Shown in pieces: positions 37,450 through 45,813 of a DNA stretch of 64,000 nt. The position numbers and the translations under genes were made by a program. How positions within the stretch are numbered: position 1 is the first letter of the stretch; each line of letters begins with the position of its first letter. The notes beneath the pieces were generated by a model. It was not told the DNA's origin, ran no database searches, and saw only the letters and a list, made by a program, of their open reading frames with translations. The stretch is from Runella rosea (GTDB taxonomy: Bacteria; Bacteroidota; Bacteroidia; Cytophagales; Spirosomataceae), in NCBI RefSeq assembly GCF_003325355.1, contig NZ_CP030850.1:124001-188000 (forward strand), read 5' to 3'.

Positions 37450-38292
37450 TCAAACTTTGTGAATGCCGTCTTCTTCCAACTTGATTTTTCCTTCTTTTAA
37501 CAGCCCCCCGATGGCTTTTTTGAAGTCTTTTTTGGACATACCAAACGTTTTATGAATCAGCGCGGGGTCAGATTTATCGGTAAATGGCAGAAAATGGCCT
37601 TCGGCGGCTTCCAATTTTTCGTAAAGAACGGTTTTACTGTCGGCAATGCGGTTGTAGGATTGCTCAACTAGGGCCACATCTATTTTTTGGTCTTCCCTGA
37701 TTTTTTTGATGTAGCCTTTGGTGGGTTTCCCCAAGTCAATGTCTTTAAACACTTCGCCGTGGTACAAAACGCCCAAATGCCGCTGGTTGATGAGGGCCTT
37801 AATGCCCAAATCAGTGTATTCAAAAGGGAGAAGTTCTACTTCCATTCCTTCCTTCAGTTCTGAAATATCTTCATCCAAAAAACGGTCAATTTTGGCCGAT
37901 GCCACAATGCGGTCGGTTTGGGTGTCTAAATGAATAAACACCAGAAATGACTTACCCACGAGCATGTTATCGCGTTGTTGTTTGAACGGAACAAACAAAT
38001 CTTTGGGGAGGCCCCAGTCCATAAAAACCCCCGCCGCCGTCACGGCATTGACCGTCAGGTAGGCAAATTCACCTACGGTTCCGTAAGGCTCAAGGGTAGT
38101 GGCAATGACGCGGTCTTCTGAATCGCGGTACACAAAAACGTCGAGATAGTCACCGATTTCAACGCCTTCGGGGACGTATCGGGTCGGAACCAAAATTTCG
38201 TCTTCATATCCGTCCAAATAAATCCCAAATTCTAGGCGTTTCACGACTTGAAGTCGATTGTATTGACCCATTCGCAAACGGCGAGTTCCCAT
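37450..38292 (-). CDS. cvfB: CvfB/YitL-like S1 RNA-binding protein
   Basis: A 280-residue protein with OB/S1-type domains followed by a winged helix. Visible segments: LQVVKRLEFGIYLDGYEDEILVPTRYVPEG (first S1-like), FAYLTVNAVTAAGVFMDWGLPKDLFVPFKQQ (second), RHLGVLYHGEVFKDIDLGKPTKGYIKKIREDQKIDV (third) and a C-terminal helix-turn-helix with MSKKDFKKAIGGLLKEGKIKLEEDGIHKV. It matches CvfB of Staphylococcus, a virulence-affecting RNA-binding protein, and YitL of Bacillus. Cytoplasmic. It has a -7 element 73 bp upstream. Confidence 0.92.
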   Translation of the reverse strand: MGTRRLRMGQYNRLQVVKRLEFGIYLDGYEDEILVPTRYVPEGVEIGDYLDVFVYRDSEDRVIATTLEPYGTVGEFAYLTVNAVTAAGVFMDWGLPKDLFVPFKQQRDNMLVGKSFLVFIHLDTQTDRIVASAKIDRFLDEDISELKEGMEVELLPFEYTDLGIKALINQRHLGVLYHGEVFKDIDLGKPTKGYIKKIREDQKIDVALVEQSYNRIADSKTVLYEKLEAAEGHFLPFTDKSDPALIHKTFGMSKKDFKKAIGGLLKEGKIKLEEDGIHKV

Positions 38293-38364
38293 GTTATACT
38301 TACTTTTTATTGATTGCTCTGATTAATTACGGTAATTCAACCCACTGGGTGCGCTGAATTACGG

Positions 38365-38372
38365 CAAAGGTA
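38365..38372 (-). promoter_or_regulatory. Bacteroidota -7 element before cvfB
   Basis: On the minus strand TACCTTTG (complement of 38365-38372), matching TAnnTTTG; TTG on the same strand at 38386-38388 is 13 bp away, a short spacer. Start codon is at 38292. Confidence 0.4.
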
Positions 38373-38401
38373 ACTCTTTTGCTGGCAAGGGCTAAATGTT
38401 A

Positions 38402-39088
38402 CTACTGAAAAAGCCCCGGTATGCCCAAAATCAGGTTGGGGTCGGGACAAAGTTGTAAAAAACGAGTACGCTCGCTTAAGGTACATACACCAGGAAAGTC
38501 TCCTTTGAGGCCAAGCAGGTCGGTCATGAGTTGAAAATGCAGGTGCGGAGGCCAGTCGCCGTTGATGGGAAATTGGCCAAATGTTGCAATGAGTTGACCC
38601 TTTTCGATGGGCTTTCCTTCGTACAATACTTCCAACGATTCTGCGCTCAAATGCCCATAAAGAGAATAAAAAAGCTGATTTTCGAGGGTATGTTCCAAAA
38701 TAATGGTTGGGCCATAATCACCAAAATTAGCGTTATTGGCAAAACTGTGGACGCGTCCTGCCAACGGTGAAAAAACAGGCGTGCCAGCCGCCGCCCAAAT
38801 ATCAACGCCAAGGTGAATACAGCGCGGCTCTTCTGTTTGTTGAAAATGCGCACTGCGACGATAAATGGTTCGGTGCTCGTTGTAGCCGCCTACCCCAACC
38901 GAAGCATGGGCGGCGCGTAGTTTTCCAAAAACATAATCTGAAAAAAGCTGGCTGTTTTGTAATTCAACCAGTTCTAATTCAGGGTTTTGTTCGGTAAAAT
39001 TAAGGTGCAAAAAGTCGTTTTTAGACCAATCGAACGGGACAACGGGCGCAAACGAAGCTTGGTATTTTTTGAGTAATTCAGTGATCAA
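38402..39088 (-). CDS. M23-family (LytM-like) metallopeptidase
   Basis: A 228-residue protein without a signal peptide. The LytM/M23 core is visible: CIHLGVDIWAAAGTPVFSPLAGRVHSFANN (His and Asp zinc ligands in HxGxD), YGPTIILEHTLENQLFYSLYGHLS and NGDWPPHLHFQL (catalytic HLH). M23 enzymes cut peptidoglycan crosslinks or glycine-rich peptides. Absence of an export signal is unusual for a wall hydrolase. The start is a TTG at 39088, 19 bp after the kinase stop, since no ATG is in frame close by; translational coupling with the kinase gene on the same strand is likely. It may thus belong to the phosphorylation operon. Confidence 0.85.
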   Translation of the reverse strand: MITELLKKYQASFAPVVPFDWSKNDFLHLNFTEQNPELELVELQNSQLFSDYVFGKLRAAHASVGVGGYNEHRTIYRRSAHFQQTEEPRCIHLGVDIWAAAGTPVFSPLAGRVHSFANNANFGDYGPTIILEHTLENQLFYSLYGHLSAESLEVLYEGKPIEKGQLIATFGQFPINGDWPPHLHFQLMTDLLGLKGDFPGVCTLSERTRFLQLCPDPNLILGIPGLFQ

Positions 39089-39107
39089 AATTGAAACAAG
39101 AAAAGGG

Positions 39108-40598
39108 TTAATACATAGCGATTTTTTCCAAACGGCTCAACGCCTTAGGCTCTTTGGGGTCAATGAGCAGGATTGCTTTGCAGACCGAACTCATATAGTC
39201 GCGGTCCTCGGCGTATTCCAACCCAAATTTGTCGGCTTCCAGTGCTTTGTTAAGTAACTTGGTAAGGGCGCGTTGCTTCAGAATGGAGTCTTGGAGTGAG
39301 ATTTGGGCATATTTCTGATAATCAGGAATATTAAAGAGTGAATCCATCTTTTGGGCCAGCGCTGCCGTATCTGCCACGGCTTTGGGCGCGGCGGTCGTCG
39401 TTGAATCCGTGGTTTGATACGTAATGTCTTCTTTTTTATCCCCGCCGAAATAAATCACCGAAGCAGTAATGAGCACCAATGCAGCTACTCCGACTAAAAT
39501 AATCAAGGGCGTATTGTTGGAGGTCTTCTTTGGTTTTGAACGAACGTACCCATCGCTTTCCTTTAAGTCTTTTTGTTGGGGAACTGAGGCTTCTTTCAAC
39601 GGTTGCACATCGGCCGAAGAATCGGCGGCTTTTCCCAAGCCCGCAAAAGGGCTGTCTTCAAAAATCTCGGTTTGATCGGCCTTTGCTTCAACTACTGGCG
39701 CAACGGAGGGAATTGGGGGGGATGCTGGAGGGACGGGTGAATTCGGTGTCTGACGAATTTCTAAAAGAATTTCTTCGGCGGCTCGGTAGCGTTGGTTGGG
39801 ATTGACCATCAAACACTTTTTGATGATGGAGGCGTAAGGTTCTCTGACGTTTTTAAACGACTCGGGCAAAGATTGACTATTCATCCGTTCATACACTTGC
39901 CGAAGGGTACTTTCCGAACTGTCATCAATTTTATAGGGGACTTCGCCCGTCATGATTTCGTGCAAAATGACCCCAAATGACCATAAATCGGTATTTCGGC
40001 GAATCTGTTCGCCTTTAATTTGCTCAGGTGAAGCATAATTGAGCGTTCCGCCTTTGAAGCTCTGAGAAATCACGCTGTTGGAAATCGAATCCGAAAACTT
40101 ACTCAGGCCAAAATCGGTGATTTTGGGAACGTATTTGCCGCGCCATTTTTGAATCAGGACATTTCGCGGTTTGAGGTCGCGGTGAACCACTCCCTGCGCC
40201 CCCGTGGTGTGCAGATGACGAAGCCCTTCCAAAATGCCGACGGCTAAATCGTGCTTTTCGGTATCGGTAAGGGAGTGATTTTTGATGATTTTGTCCAAAC
40301 TCCCCAACGGATAATATTCCAGAACGGCAAAATCATGCAAGCCAGCCCACTCCACCGAAAAACGATAACATTCATCATACATCGCAATGTTGAGATGCGG
40401 GTCTACCTTGCCGACGGTCTCAAACTCATGCTTGAGCGAATGACTTTCGTTCGACATATTGACGGGGGCCACTTTAATAGCTACGGTAGAGCCATTTTCG
40501 GTGTCAACGGCGCGGAAAACCTTGCCGAAAGCCCCCTCACCAAGAATGTCGTTGGCGGGGTCGTAGCGATAACGTTGTTTAAATTGCTCGTAAGTCAT
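39108..40598 (-). CDS. Membrane-anchored Hanks-type Ser/Thr protein kinase
   Basis: A 496-residue kinase (ATG at 40598; an upstream TTG is less likely). The kinase domain (about 6-280) has the glycine loop GEGAFGKV, catalytic Lys42 (VAIKV), HRDLKPRN with Asp141, DFG at 162-164 and the APE-like YASPEQ, so it is active-looking and of the RD class. A proline-rich linker (about 282-360) leads to a transmembrane helix (TPLIILVGVAALVLITASVIYFGG in part, about 366-388) and a 108-residue C-terminal domain outside the membrane, with no PASTA repeats. It is in one operon with the SUMF1-fold gene upstream and the M23 gene downstream, and is divergent from the FHA/PP2C cluster. This resembles PpkA of type VI secretion systems in function and context; inference. 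Confidence 0.95.
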   Translation of the reverse strand: MTYEQFKQRYRYDPANDILGEGAFGKVFRAVDTENGSTVAIKVAPVNMSNESHSLKHEFETVGKVDPHLNIAMYDECYRFSVEWAGLHDFAVLEYYPLGSLDKIIKNHSLTDTEKHDLAVGILEGLRHLHTTGAQGVVHRDLKPRNVLIQKWRGKYVPKITDFGLSKFSDSISNSVISQSFKGGTLNYASPEQIKGEQIRRNTDLWSFGVILHEIMTGEVPYKIDDSSESTLRQVYERMNSQSLPESFKNVREPYASIIKKCLMVNPNQRYRAAEEILLEIRQTPNSPVPPASPPIPSVAPVVEAKADQTEIFEDSPFAGLGKAADSSADVQPLKEASVPQQKDLKESDGYVRSKPKKTSNNTPLIILVGVAALVLITASVIYFGGDKKEDITYQTTDSTTTAAPKAVADTAALAQKMDSLFNIPDYQKYAQISLQDSILKQRALTKLLNKALEADKFGLEYAEDRDYMSSVCKAILLIDPKEPKALSRLEKIAMY

Positions 40599-40701
40599 AA
40601 GGCGCAAAACATCCGAATTTCGATTTCAAATAGCCAAAATACACCGATTTTGACTGAAAAGCCTAACTATTTTTATCCAACGGTGAGAAATAAGTTAGGT
40701 C

Positions 40702-42009
40702 TCAGTTGCGTACTAACCGAAAACCCACGTAGCCATTATCGCTTGCGGGTTTGTATCCATCGCGGGTGGTGAGCGTGGTGGCGTCGGCGCCCGAATCCAG
40801 CGAACCGCCCCGAATAACCCGGTATTTTTCTTCTGCCAAGTTTACTGGATTATTGACTTGACTTTTTGCGTAAAAATTGGGGTCGTACCAATCCTGACAC
40901 CATTCCCAGACGTTTCCTTGCATATCATAAAGCCCCAATTCATTCGGCAATTTCTGTCCGACGGGGTGTGTTTTTTTTCCACTGTTTGAACGATACCAGC
41001 CTGCATCTTTCAACTCCACTGTATTATTGCTTTTTTGCGCCCCACCCCGCGCGGCGTATTCCCATTCGGCTTCGGTCGGCAGTCGGAAGTTTAGGCCAGT
41101 GCGTAGATTCAGCTTTTTGATGAATTCCTGCACATCATTCCAGGATACTTGTTCAATCGGGCAATCATTGCAGCCGTTATTGGTCAATTTCTTGGGTAGC
41201 GTTCCCATGATACTGCGCCATTGACGCTGGGTAACTTCGTATTTGCTGATGTAAAAATCATTCAGTACGACCGTATGGATTGGTTTTTCATCCTTGCTTC
41301 CCATTTGAAACGTTCCTCCTTTTACCGCGACCATCAAGCGGCTCAACTCTTCCGAAAGCGCATCGTTTTTGGGCATTGGAGCATCATTTTTGGGCGGATT
41401 TTCGTCTTTTTTAGGCGACGTATTTACGAGAGCGTTGGTGGGGGGCTGTAACACGTTGGACTTGGATTGTTTTTCGGCGGCTCGCCGTTCTTCCAATAGG
41501 TTGATTTTTAAGAGCTGATTCCCAGATGCCCGAACGGTGACGGTTTTTTCAAACCCATCGGAGCCCCCGTCGGTTGGTTTAATTACGACAAGATTGGCAC
41601 CAGCATCCAAGGGTAGTTTTTTGGCAATATCGTTGGGAGAAACGAATTGACGCGTACCACCATTGATATATACATGGATAGGTAAATCTGTTGTTACCAC
41701 CAAAAAAGCACGAATTGCGGGAGTAGTTACTGTGGAGGGTTTCGGATTGGTAACAACGGGTTTGGGCGGCTTAGATTTTGGTGGTTTAGGTTTTTTCAAG
41801 GCTTGGGTCGCTTGGGTCAAACCATCAACACAGTGAGCATCATTTTCCCTGATTCGGAGTGCTCGTTCGTAGTTTTGTACGGCACAGGCATAATCTTCCC
41901 GCGCAAGGCAGGCATCGGCCCGGCGTCGGTATTCATCAAATGTAATTTGCTGAGCGGGTGCCAAAAAAGGAATAAAAAGGATAACCCATAGCCAAAAAAT
42001 GGTCCTCAT
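40702..42009 (-). CDS. Exported TPR/PEGA-like and SUMF1-fold protein beside the kinase
   Basis: A 435-residue protein with a signal peptide (residues 1-19, ending PAQQ). After a short TPR-like part (about 25-70, CLAREDYACAVQNYERALRI) comes a proline/lysine-rich linker, a PEGA-like beta domain (about 95-180) and a C-terminal SUMF1 domain (about 225-435): KGGTFQMGS, YISKYEVTQRQW, GLNFRLPTEAEWEYAARGG, MQGNVWEWCQDWY, RGGSLDSGA and GFRLVRN. No C-x4-C active site is present near the end, so it is not a sulfatase-activating enzyme. It lies 103 bp upstream of the Ser/Thr kinase on the same strand, like the FGE-like periplasmic TagR that controls PpkA in Pseudomonas; a sensor or adaptor for the kinase is the likely role. 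Confidence 0.9.
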   Translation of the reverse strand: MRTIFWLWVILFIPFLAPAQQITFDEYRRRADACLAREDYACAVQNYERALRIRENDAHCVDGLTQATQALKKPKPPKSKPPKPVVTNPKPSTVTTPAIRAFLVVTTDLPIHVYINGGTRQFVSPNDIAKKLPLDAGANLVVIKPTDGGSDGFEKTVTVRASGNQLLKINLLEERRAAEKQSKSNVLQPPTNALVNTSPKKDENPPKNDAPMPKNDALSEELSRLMVAVKGGTFQMGSKDEKPIHTVVLNDFYISKYEVTQRQWRSIMGTLPKKLTNNGCNDCPIEQVSWNDVQEFIKKLNLRTGLNFRLPTEAEWEYAARGGAQKSNNTVELKDAGWYRSNSGKKTHPVGQKLPNELGLYDMQGNVWEWCQDWYDPNFYAKSQVNNPVNLAEEKYRVIRGGSLDSGADATTLTTRDGYKPASDNGYVGFRLVRN

Positions 42010-42164
42010 AAGTACAGATAGCTTTTTTTGTTAAAGATAACAGAGTAGGACCAAAGAATCTTTTACCGTTCGATAAAAAGGATTAGGGCGCATATTCATT
42101 TGTTTCGTAAATTAGCCCTCAGTAAGCAAGATGCTGAAATACAACGCATAACGAAACAACTCCA
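42010..42164. promoter_or_regulatory. Divergent promoter region between the SUMF1/kinase operon and the FHA/PP2C operon
   Basis: The 155-bp interval separates two operons transcribed in opposite directions and so must contain both starts. It is AT-rich; no clear TTG / TAnnTTTG pair was identified, only near matches (TTCATTTG around 42098). Confidence 0.4.
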
Positions 42165-42824
42165 ATGCAGGTAATCCTAATCGGACGAGGACAACAACCG
42201 CTTCCCGGGCAGGTGGTACTCAACTCAAGGGGAGTATCGGGCCAGCACGCCCGGGCCGTGATTAATCCTGCTCAAAATACGGTTGTTCTGGAAGACTTAG
42301 GCTCTACCAACGGTACGTTTGTCAACGGTTTTCGCATCAAACGTAAAAGTATCAACCACAATGATATTATTTTGGTGGCCGACCAGCGCTTGAGCCTTCA
42401 ACAGATACTCGACGCTGCCCGTACCACTCGCGACGACCCCAATGATTATTCTCTGGAATTTGGCAAGTTGCAGGATGTCTGGGATAGGTATCAATTATTG
42501 CTTCAACAGGCCCGGGGCAATAACAATATGGATACATTTATTACAGCTTGTGTTATCATTGCTCCCGCTCTCTTGGGAACTCTTTTTGTGCCTGTACCCG
42601 GCGTGGGTACCGCTGTAGGCAGTGCTGTAGGCTTGGCCGCCCGGGAATTGATGTCTAAAAACAAATCGGCCAAAACGCAGAATTTAGTCACCGATATCGA
42701 AAACGATTTTAAGATTCAGTACGTGTGTCCCAAATGTAGCCGCTCGTTGTACGGCTTTCCTTACGAGTACCACAAAAAGCAACGCCTGTGTGTACAGTGC
42801 AAAGCGATTTGGGTAAAATCTTGA
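42165..42824 (+). CDS. FHA protein with glycine-zipper-like segment and C-terminal zinc ribbon
   Basis: A 219-residue protein. Residues 1-80 form an FHA domain with the phosphothreonine-binding marks: GRGQ, VSGQHARAV and DLGSTNGTFVNG. Residues about 125-165 contain a hydrophobic, glycine/alanine-rich segment (CVIIAPALLGTLFVPVPGVGTAVGSAVGLAA) that could enter a membrane as a hairpin. Residues 185-217 are a zinc ribbon with two CxxC knuckles (CPKCSRSLYG and CVQCK). FHA modules bind phosphothreonine made by Hanks kinases, and a kinase gene lies divergently. The first gene of a five-gene operon with short gaps (21, 12, 52 and 48 bp). Confidence 0.92.
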   Translation: MQVILIGRGQQPLPGQVVLNSRGVSGQHARAVINPAQNTVVLEDLGSTNGTFVNGFRIKRKSINHNDIILVADQRLSLQQILDAARTTRDDPNDYSLEFGKLQDVWDRYQLLLQQARGNNNMDTFITACVIIAPALLGTLFVPVPGVGTAVGSAVGLAARELMSKNKSAKTQNLVTDIENDFKIQYVCPKCSRSLYGFPYEYHKKQRLCVQCKAIWVKS

Positions 42825-42845
42825 ACCTTTAAACGCTGAAAATAG

Positions 42846-44228
42846 ATGAGCCTTAATGAACACACCCAGTTTTTTGGTGGGCCTAATGAGCCTGCCCAAA
42901 AAACGCCGCCGCTCTCGCCCCCAAATTTGCCTCCTCAAGCGGCTACGCCACCGCCTGCTGCAATGCCACCCGCACCAGCGGCAAAGCCAAAAGCTCCCAA
43001 AGATTATTCTAAAGTGGCGGGAGCGTTGGCGATTGGTGCGGTAGCGGTAGGGAGTATAGGATTTATTTCATGGACCGTTTTTGAAGGAGACGACACGCCT
43101 GTGCCAGTGAAACCCACCGTGCAGCCTCCCATTGATTCGATTGTACCCGAGTTACCCAAAGAAGAATTTATAGAACCTCCAGTGGCGGTGGTTGAGCCAC
43201 CATCGCTTCCGCCCCCTCCGCCCCCAGCTCCCAAGCCATCGGGAGGAGCGCCCAAGCCTAAACCAGCTCCCCAACCTGAGCCAGAGCCCCAACCTCTGCC
43301 AGTGGTGCCAGATGAGATTAAAATTGCTGAAATAAGCGACGACTCAGCATTTAAGGATGCATTTATTGAGGCGCGTGATCAAGTAGGGCCGGGTGGACTT
43401 TTTGAATACAAAGGCCAGTGGTACAGCACGTATTCCATCGAAGAATGGAATGCCATGCCTCAGGAAATGCAGGCGGATTTTACGACGCGTATTGAGCCAA
43501 TTATCAACCCTGTGGAAGTAGAAAACGAAGCGCCAGTGGTAGAATTGCAACCGGATATTGTTAAATTGGATACCGACAACGATGGCATTGAAGAAACCAC
43601 CATGGCGGATCATAACCACGACGGGCTGGCGGATGTGGTCATCAAAGACGAGCCAGGAGAAGGTATCTCGGGCTTTATGTACGTAGACAAAAACAACGAC
43701 GGAAAACTTGAAACCGCCATTCCCGTATCTGACGAAGGGCAGGTATTGGAAGATAAAGCCGAAGTTTTGGAAAATCCGTGGCAAGTTCCCATGCATCCAG
43801 CCACGGGCGCACCCACTTCGACCGTGGCCAACTCATTGTCGAGCCTTAATGAAGCATCGGAAGTGGTGGATTTGGACACCGATGGTGATGGATACGCCGA
43901 AACCGCATTGGTCAATAAAGATACCGATGTACAGGCGGAGATTGCCCTCGTTGATACCGACAAAAATGGTAAACCTGATCTGGCTTTGCTGGATACCGAT
44001 GGCAATAATACGCTCGAAACCGCCGTGCCGATTGGCCTAGACGGTCAACCCATTATGGCACAGAGTGAAGCCTACGAAAAGGCCCCGATTATTGACATTC
44101 CAGACCACGAGGATGCTGGGGTTCATGCGGTAGAAACACACCTAAATTATACGTCAGGTTATGGTGCACACGACACGCCTGTGGTGCCAGATACCGATGT
44201 GTCAACAGACGATTTATTCACAGTTTAA
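42846..44228 (+). CDS. Pro-rich single-span membrane protein with calcium-type repeats (paralogue A)
   Basis: A 460-residue protein not recognised as any named family. Residues 1-55 are a proline/alanine-rich cytoplasmic part, residues 58-77 a membrane helix (VAGALAIGAVAVGSIGFISW), residues about 85-160 a Pro-rich extracytoplasmic stalk (PEPEPQPLPVVPDE in part). Residues about 168-220 form a module shared with the next gene: FKDAFIEARDQVGPGGLFEYKGQWYSTYSIEEW in part. Then follow repeats of D-x-D-x-D-G type (DTDNDG, DKNNDG, DTDGDG, DTDKNG, DTDGNN) between about 240 and 400, resembling EF-hand/dockerin loops. C-terminal motif ends DDLFTV. It sits between FHA genes and upstream of a PP2C gene. 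Confidence 0.85.
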   Translation: MSLNEHTQFFGGPNEPAQKTPPLSPPNLPPQAATPPPAAMPPAPAAKPKAPKDYSKVAGALAIGAVAVGSIGFISWTVFEGDDTPVPVKPTVQPPIDSIVPELPKEEFIEPPVAVVEPPSLPPPPPPAPKPSGGAPKPKPAPQPEPEPQPLPVVPDEIKIAEISDDSAFKDAFIEARDQVGPGGLFEYKGQWYSTYSIEEWNAMPQEMQADFTTRIEPIINPVEVENEAPVVELQPDIVKLDTDNDGIEETTMADHNHDGLADVVIKDEPGEGISGFMYVDKNNDGKLETAIPVSDEGQVLEDKAEVLENPWQVPMHPATGAPTSTVANSLSSLNEASEVVDLDTDGDGYAETALVNKDTDVQAEIALVDTDKNGKPDLALLDTDGNNTLETAVPIGLDGQPIMAQSEAYEKAPIIDIPDHEDAGVHAVETHLNYTSGYGAHDTPVVPDTDVSTDDLFTV

Positions 44229-44240
44229 TAAATTACAGTT

Positions 44241-44981
44241 ATGTTGGATGAAACTGGAATGTTGGGTTTTCACAAGAAAGAAGAGCCCCAACCGCAACAA
44301 CCCAAGCCCCAACCTCAGGCGGCGGCCTCGCCTGCCCGTGAGTTACCCAGAATATTCAGCCCCGATAAAATGTCACCGACCGAAATGGCGGGGGCGGGCA
44401 TTGTCATGGTGGGCAATATTGCCTTTGTATCATGGTGGGCAATGAATCAGGAACCTTCCGAAGTAGCCGAGGTGATGGATACATCGAGTGGAATTACGAC
44501 GGAGATTATCAATGCCACGATTACTGAAAAACCATCGGGAACGGCGTATGTTGTCCCGCCCCTAACCCCAGCTGCTGCGGAGCCGACGGGACAAGCCGCG
44601 CCCATACTGGAGGTGGCAGAAGTAAAGCAGGATGTGTCTTTTAAAGAAGCGTTTGATACGGCCCGGTCTCAAGTAGGGCCGGGAGGTATTTTTGAATGGC
44701 ATGGGCAGTGGTATAACACCTATACTGCCGAAGAATGGACGGGTATGACGCCCGAAAATAAAGAAGATTATGTATCTTTGGTAAAACCCTACGTGGAAAG
44801 TGAACTGCCCGAAGGTACGCTTTTGGGGCATGAAAGTCATGTTGAGGTGGCAAATCTGGAACATTCTCCATTACCGCACCACGACCATTCTGTGGGACAT
44901 CTAGAACCCGCCGCTGGGTTGTTGAACCCTCCCGAAAGTTATCACTTAGATTCGCTGGATGATTTATTTACGAACACCTAA
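44241..44981 (+). CDS. Single-span membrane protein (paralogue B)
   Basis: A 246-residue protein, paralogous to the preceding gene in its overall plan: proline/glutamine-rich N-terminus (residues about 10-40), a transmembrane helix (about 49-67), an extracytoplasmic part with the same module at about 133-185 (FKEAFDTARSQVGPGGIFEWHGQWYNTYTAEEW in part), and the same kind of end (DDLFTNT against DDLFTV). It lacks the calcium-type repeats. The shared W, Y and G pattern shows common ancestry. No function is known. It is 12 bp after paralogue A, so co-transcribed. It may be an anchor or substrate of the kinase/phosphatase pair. Confidence 0.85.
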   Translation: MLDETGMLGFHKKEEPQPQQPKPQPQAAASPARELPRIFSPDKMSPTEMAGAGIVMVGNIAFVSWWAMNQEPSEVAEVMDTSSGITTEIINATITEKPSGTAYVVPPLTPAAAEPTGQAAPILEVAEVKQDVSFKEAFDTARSQVGPGGIFEWHGQWYNTYTAEEWTGMTPENKEDYVSLVKPYVESELPEGTLLGHESHVEVANLEHSPLPHHDHSVGHLEPAAGLLNPPESYHLDSLDDLFTNT

Positions 44982-45033
44982 AAGTGGGTCCCTCCCTTGG
45001 GAAAATTAGGTTTTATCTATTGATAGGTTCCTT

Positions 45034-45765
45034 ATGTTTGAGTACGTTTTTCGTTGCAAGGAGTGTCAGCACACCAAAAAAGGACAATCGCCAGTGAAGC
45101 TCTTGCCGGGCAGCCCGGCCAAGCTTAACTGTGTACAACAAAGGCCCGAAAAGTGCATTTTTGTCGTGACGCAGGAGGCTGGAATACCTCCGGCACCACC
45201 AACCAACGAATTTATGCCGCCGCTGTCGCCGCCAACGGGTTTTCAGCACGTTACAAAATCGGCGGGAGGGAGTAATCCTTTGTTTGCCCAACCCTCTGCC
45301 GACGACAATAAAGCGCAAAATGATATTTTTCAACAAACGGGCACTGTCGGTTTTTTGGTGGTTCACGACGAAAACGCGGCGGCCCAAACGCATCCTTTAC
45401 GCATTGGTCCCAACGTGGTTGGGCGCAAAAGCTCCTTGCCGACAGCAGATATACTGATTGAAACAAACGACGTGATGATGAGTCGGCGGCACGCGGTCAT
45501 TGAAGTGACGCGTGATAAATTTGGTCAGTTTCAGTACCTGATTGCCGAGGCAGGAAGTCGTAACGGAACGTTTGTGATGGGGGCCAAAGACCCGATGCGT
45601 AAGATAAAATTGGAACCCGAAGATTTGATTTATCTGGAAGACAACGATACCATTCAAATGGGAAGAACCAAAGTGGTTTTGCAGACGACCAAGGCGGCAA
45701 GCAATGCCAGAGATGCCGCCCGAAACGTGCAGGGAACGGACTATTCCCAAACCATCATTTGGTAA
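45034..45765 (+). CDS. FHA-domain protein
   Basis: A 243-residue protein. An N-terminal CxxC (RCKECQH) plus a further Cys (NCVQQ) suggests a small zinc-binding knuckle; a Pro-rich linker follows. The FHA domain covers about residues 120-220, with IGPNVVGRKSS, the phosphothreonine-contact segment MMSRRHAVIEV and AGSRNGTFVMG. No membrane helix. It is likely the second phosphothreonine reader in this cluster, with no other catalytic domain. It precedes the PP2C gene by 48 bp. Confidence 0.92.
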   Translation: MFEYVFRCKECQHTKKGQSPVKLLPGSPAKLNCVQQRPEKCIFVVTQEAGIPPAPPTNEFMPPLSPPTGFQHVTKSAGGSNPLFAQPSADDNKAQNDIFQQTGTVGFLVVHDENAAAQTHPLRIGPNVVGRKSSLPTADILIETNDVMMSRRHAVIEVTRDKFGQFQYLIAEAGSRNGTFVMGAKDPMRKIKLEPEDLIYLEDNDTIQMGRTKVVLQTTKAASNARDAARNVQGTDYSQTIIW

Positions 45766-45813
45766 TAATTTGGCGCTTAATCTATTGATTTTACTTATTT
45801 AGCCGGTTATACG

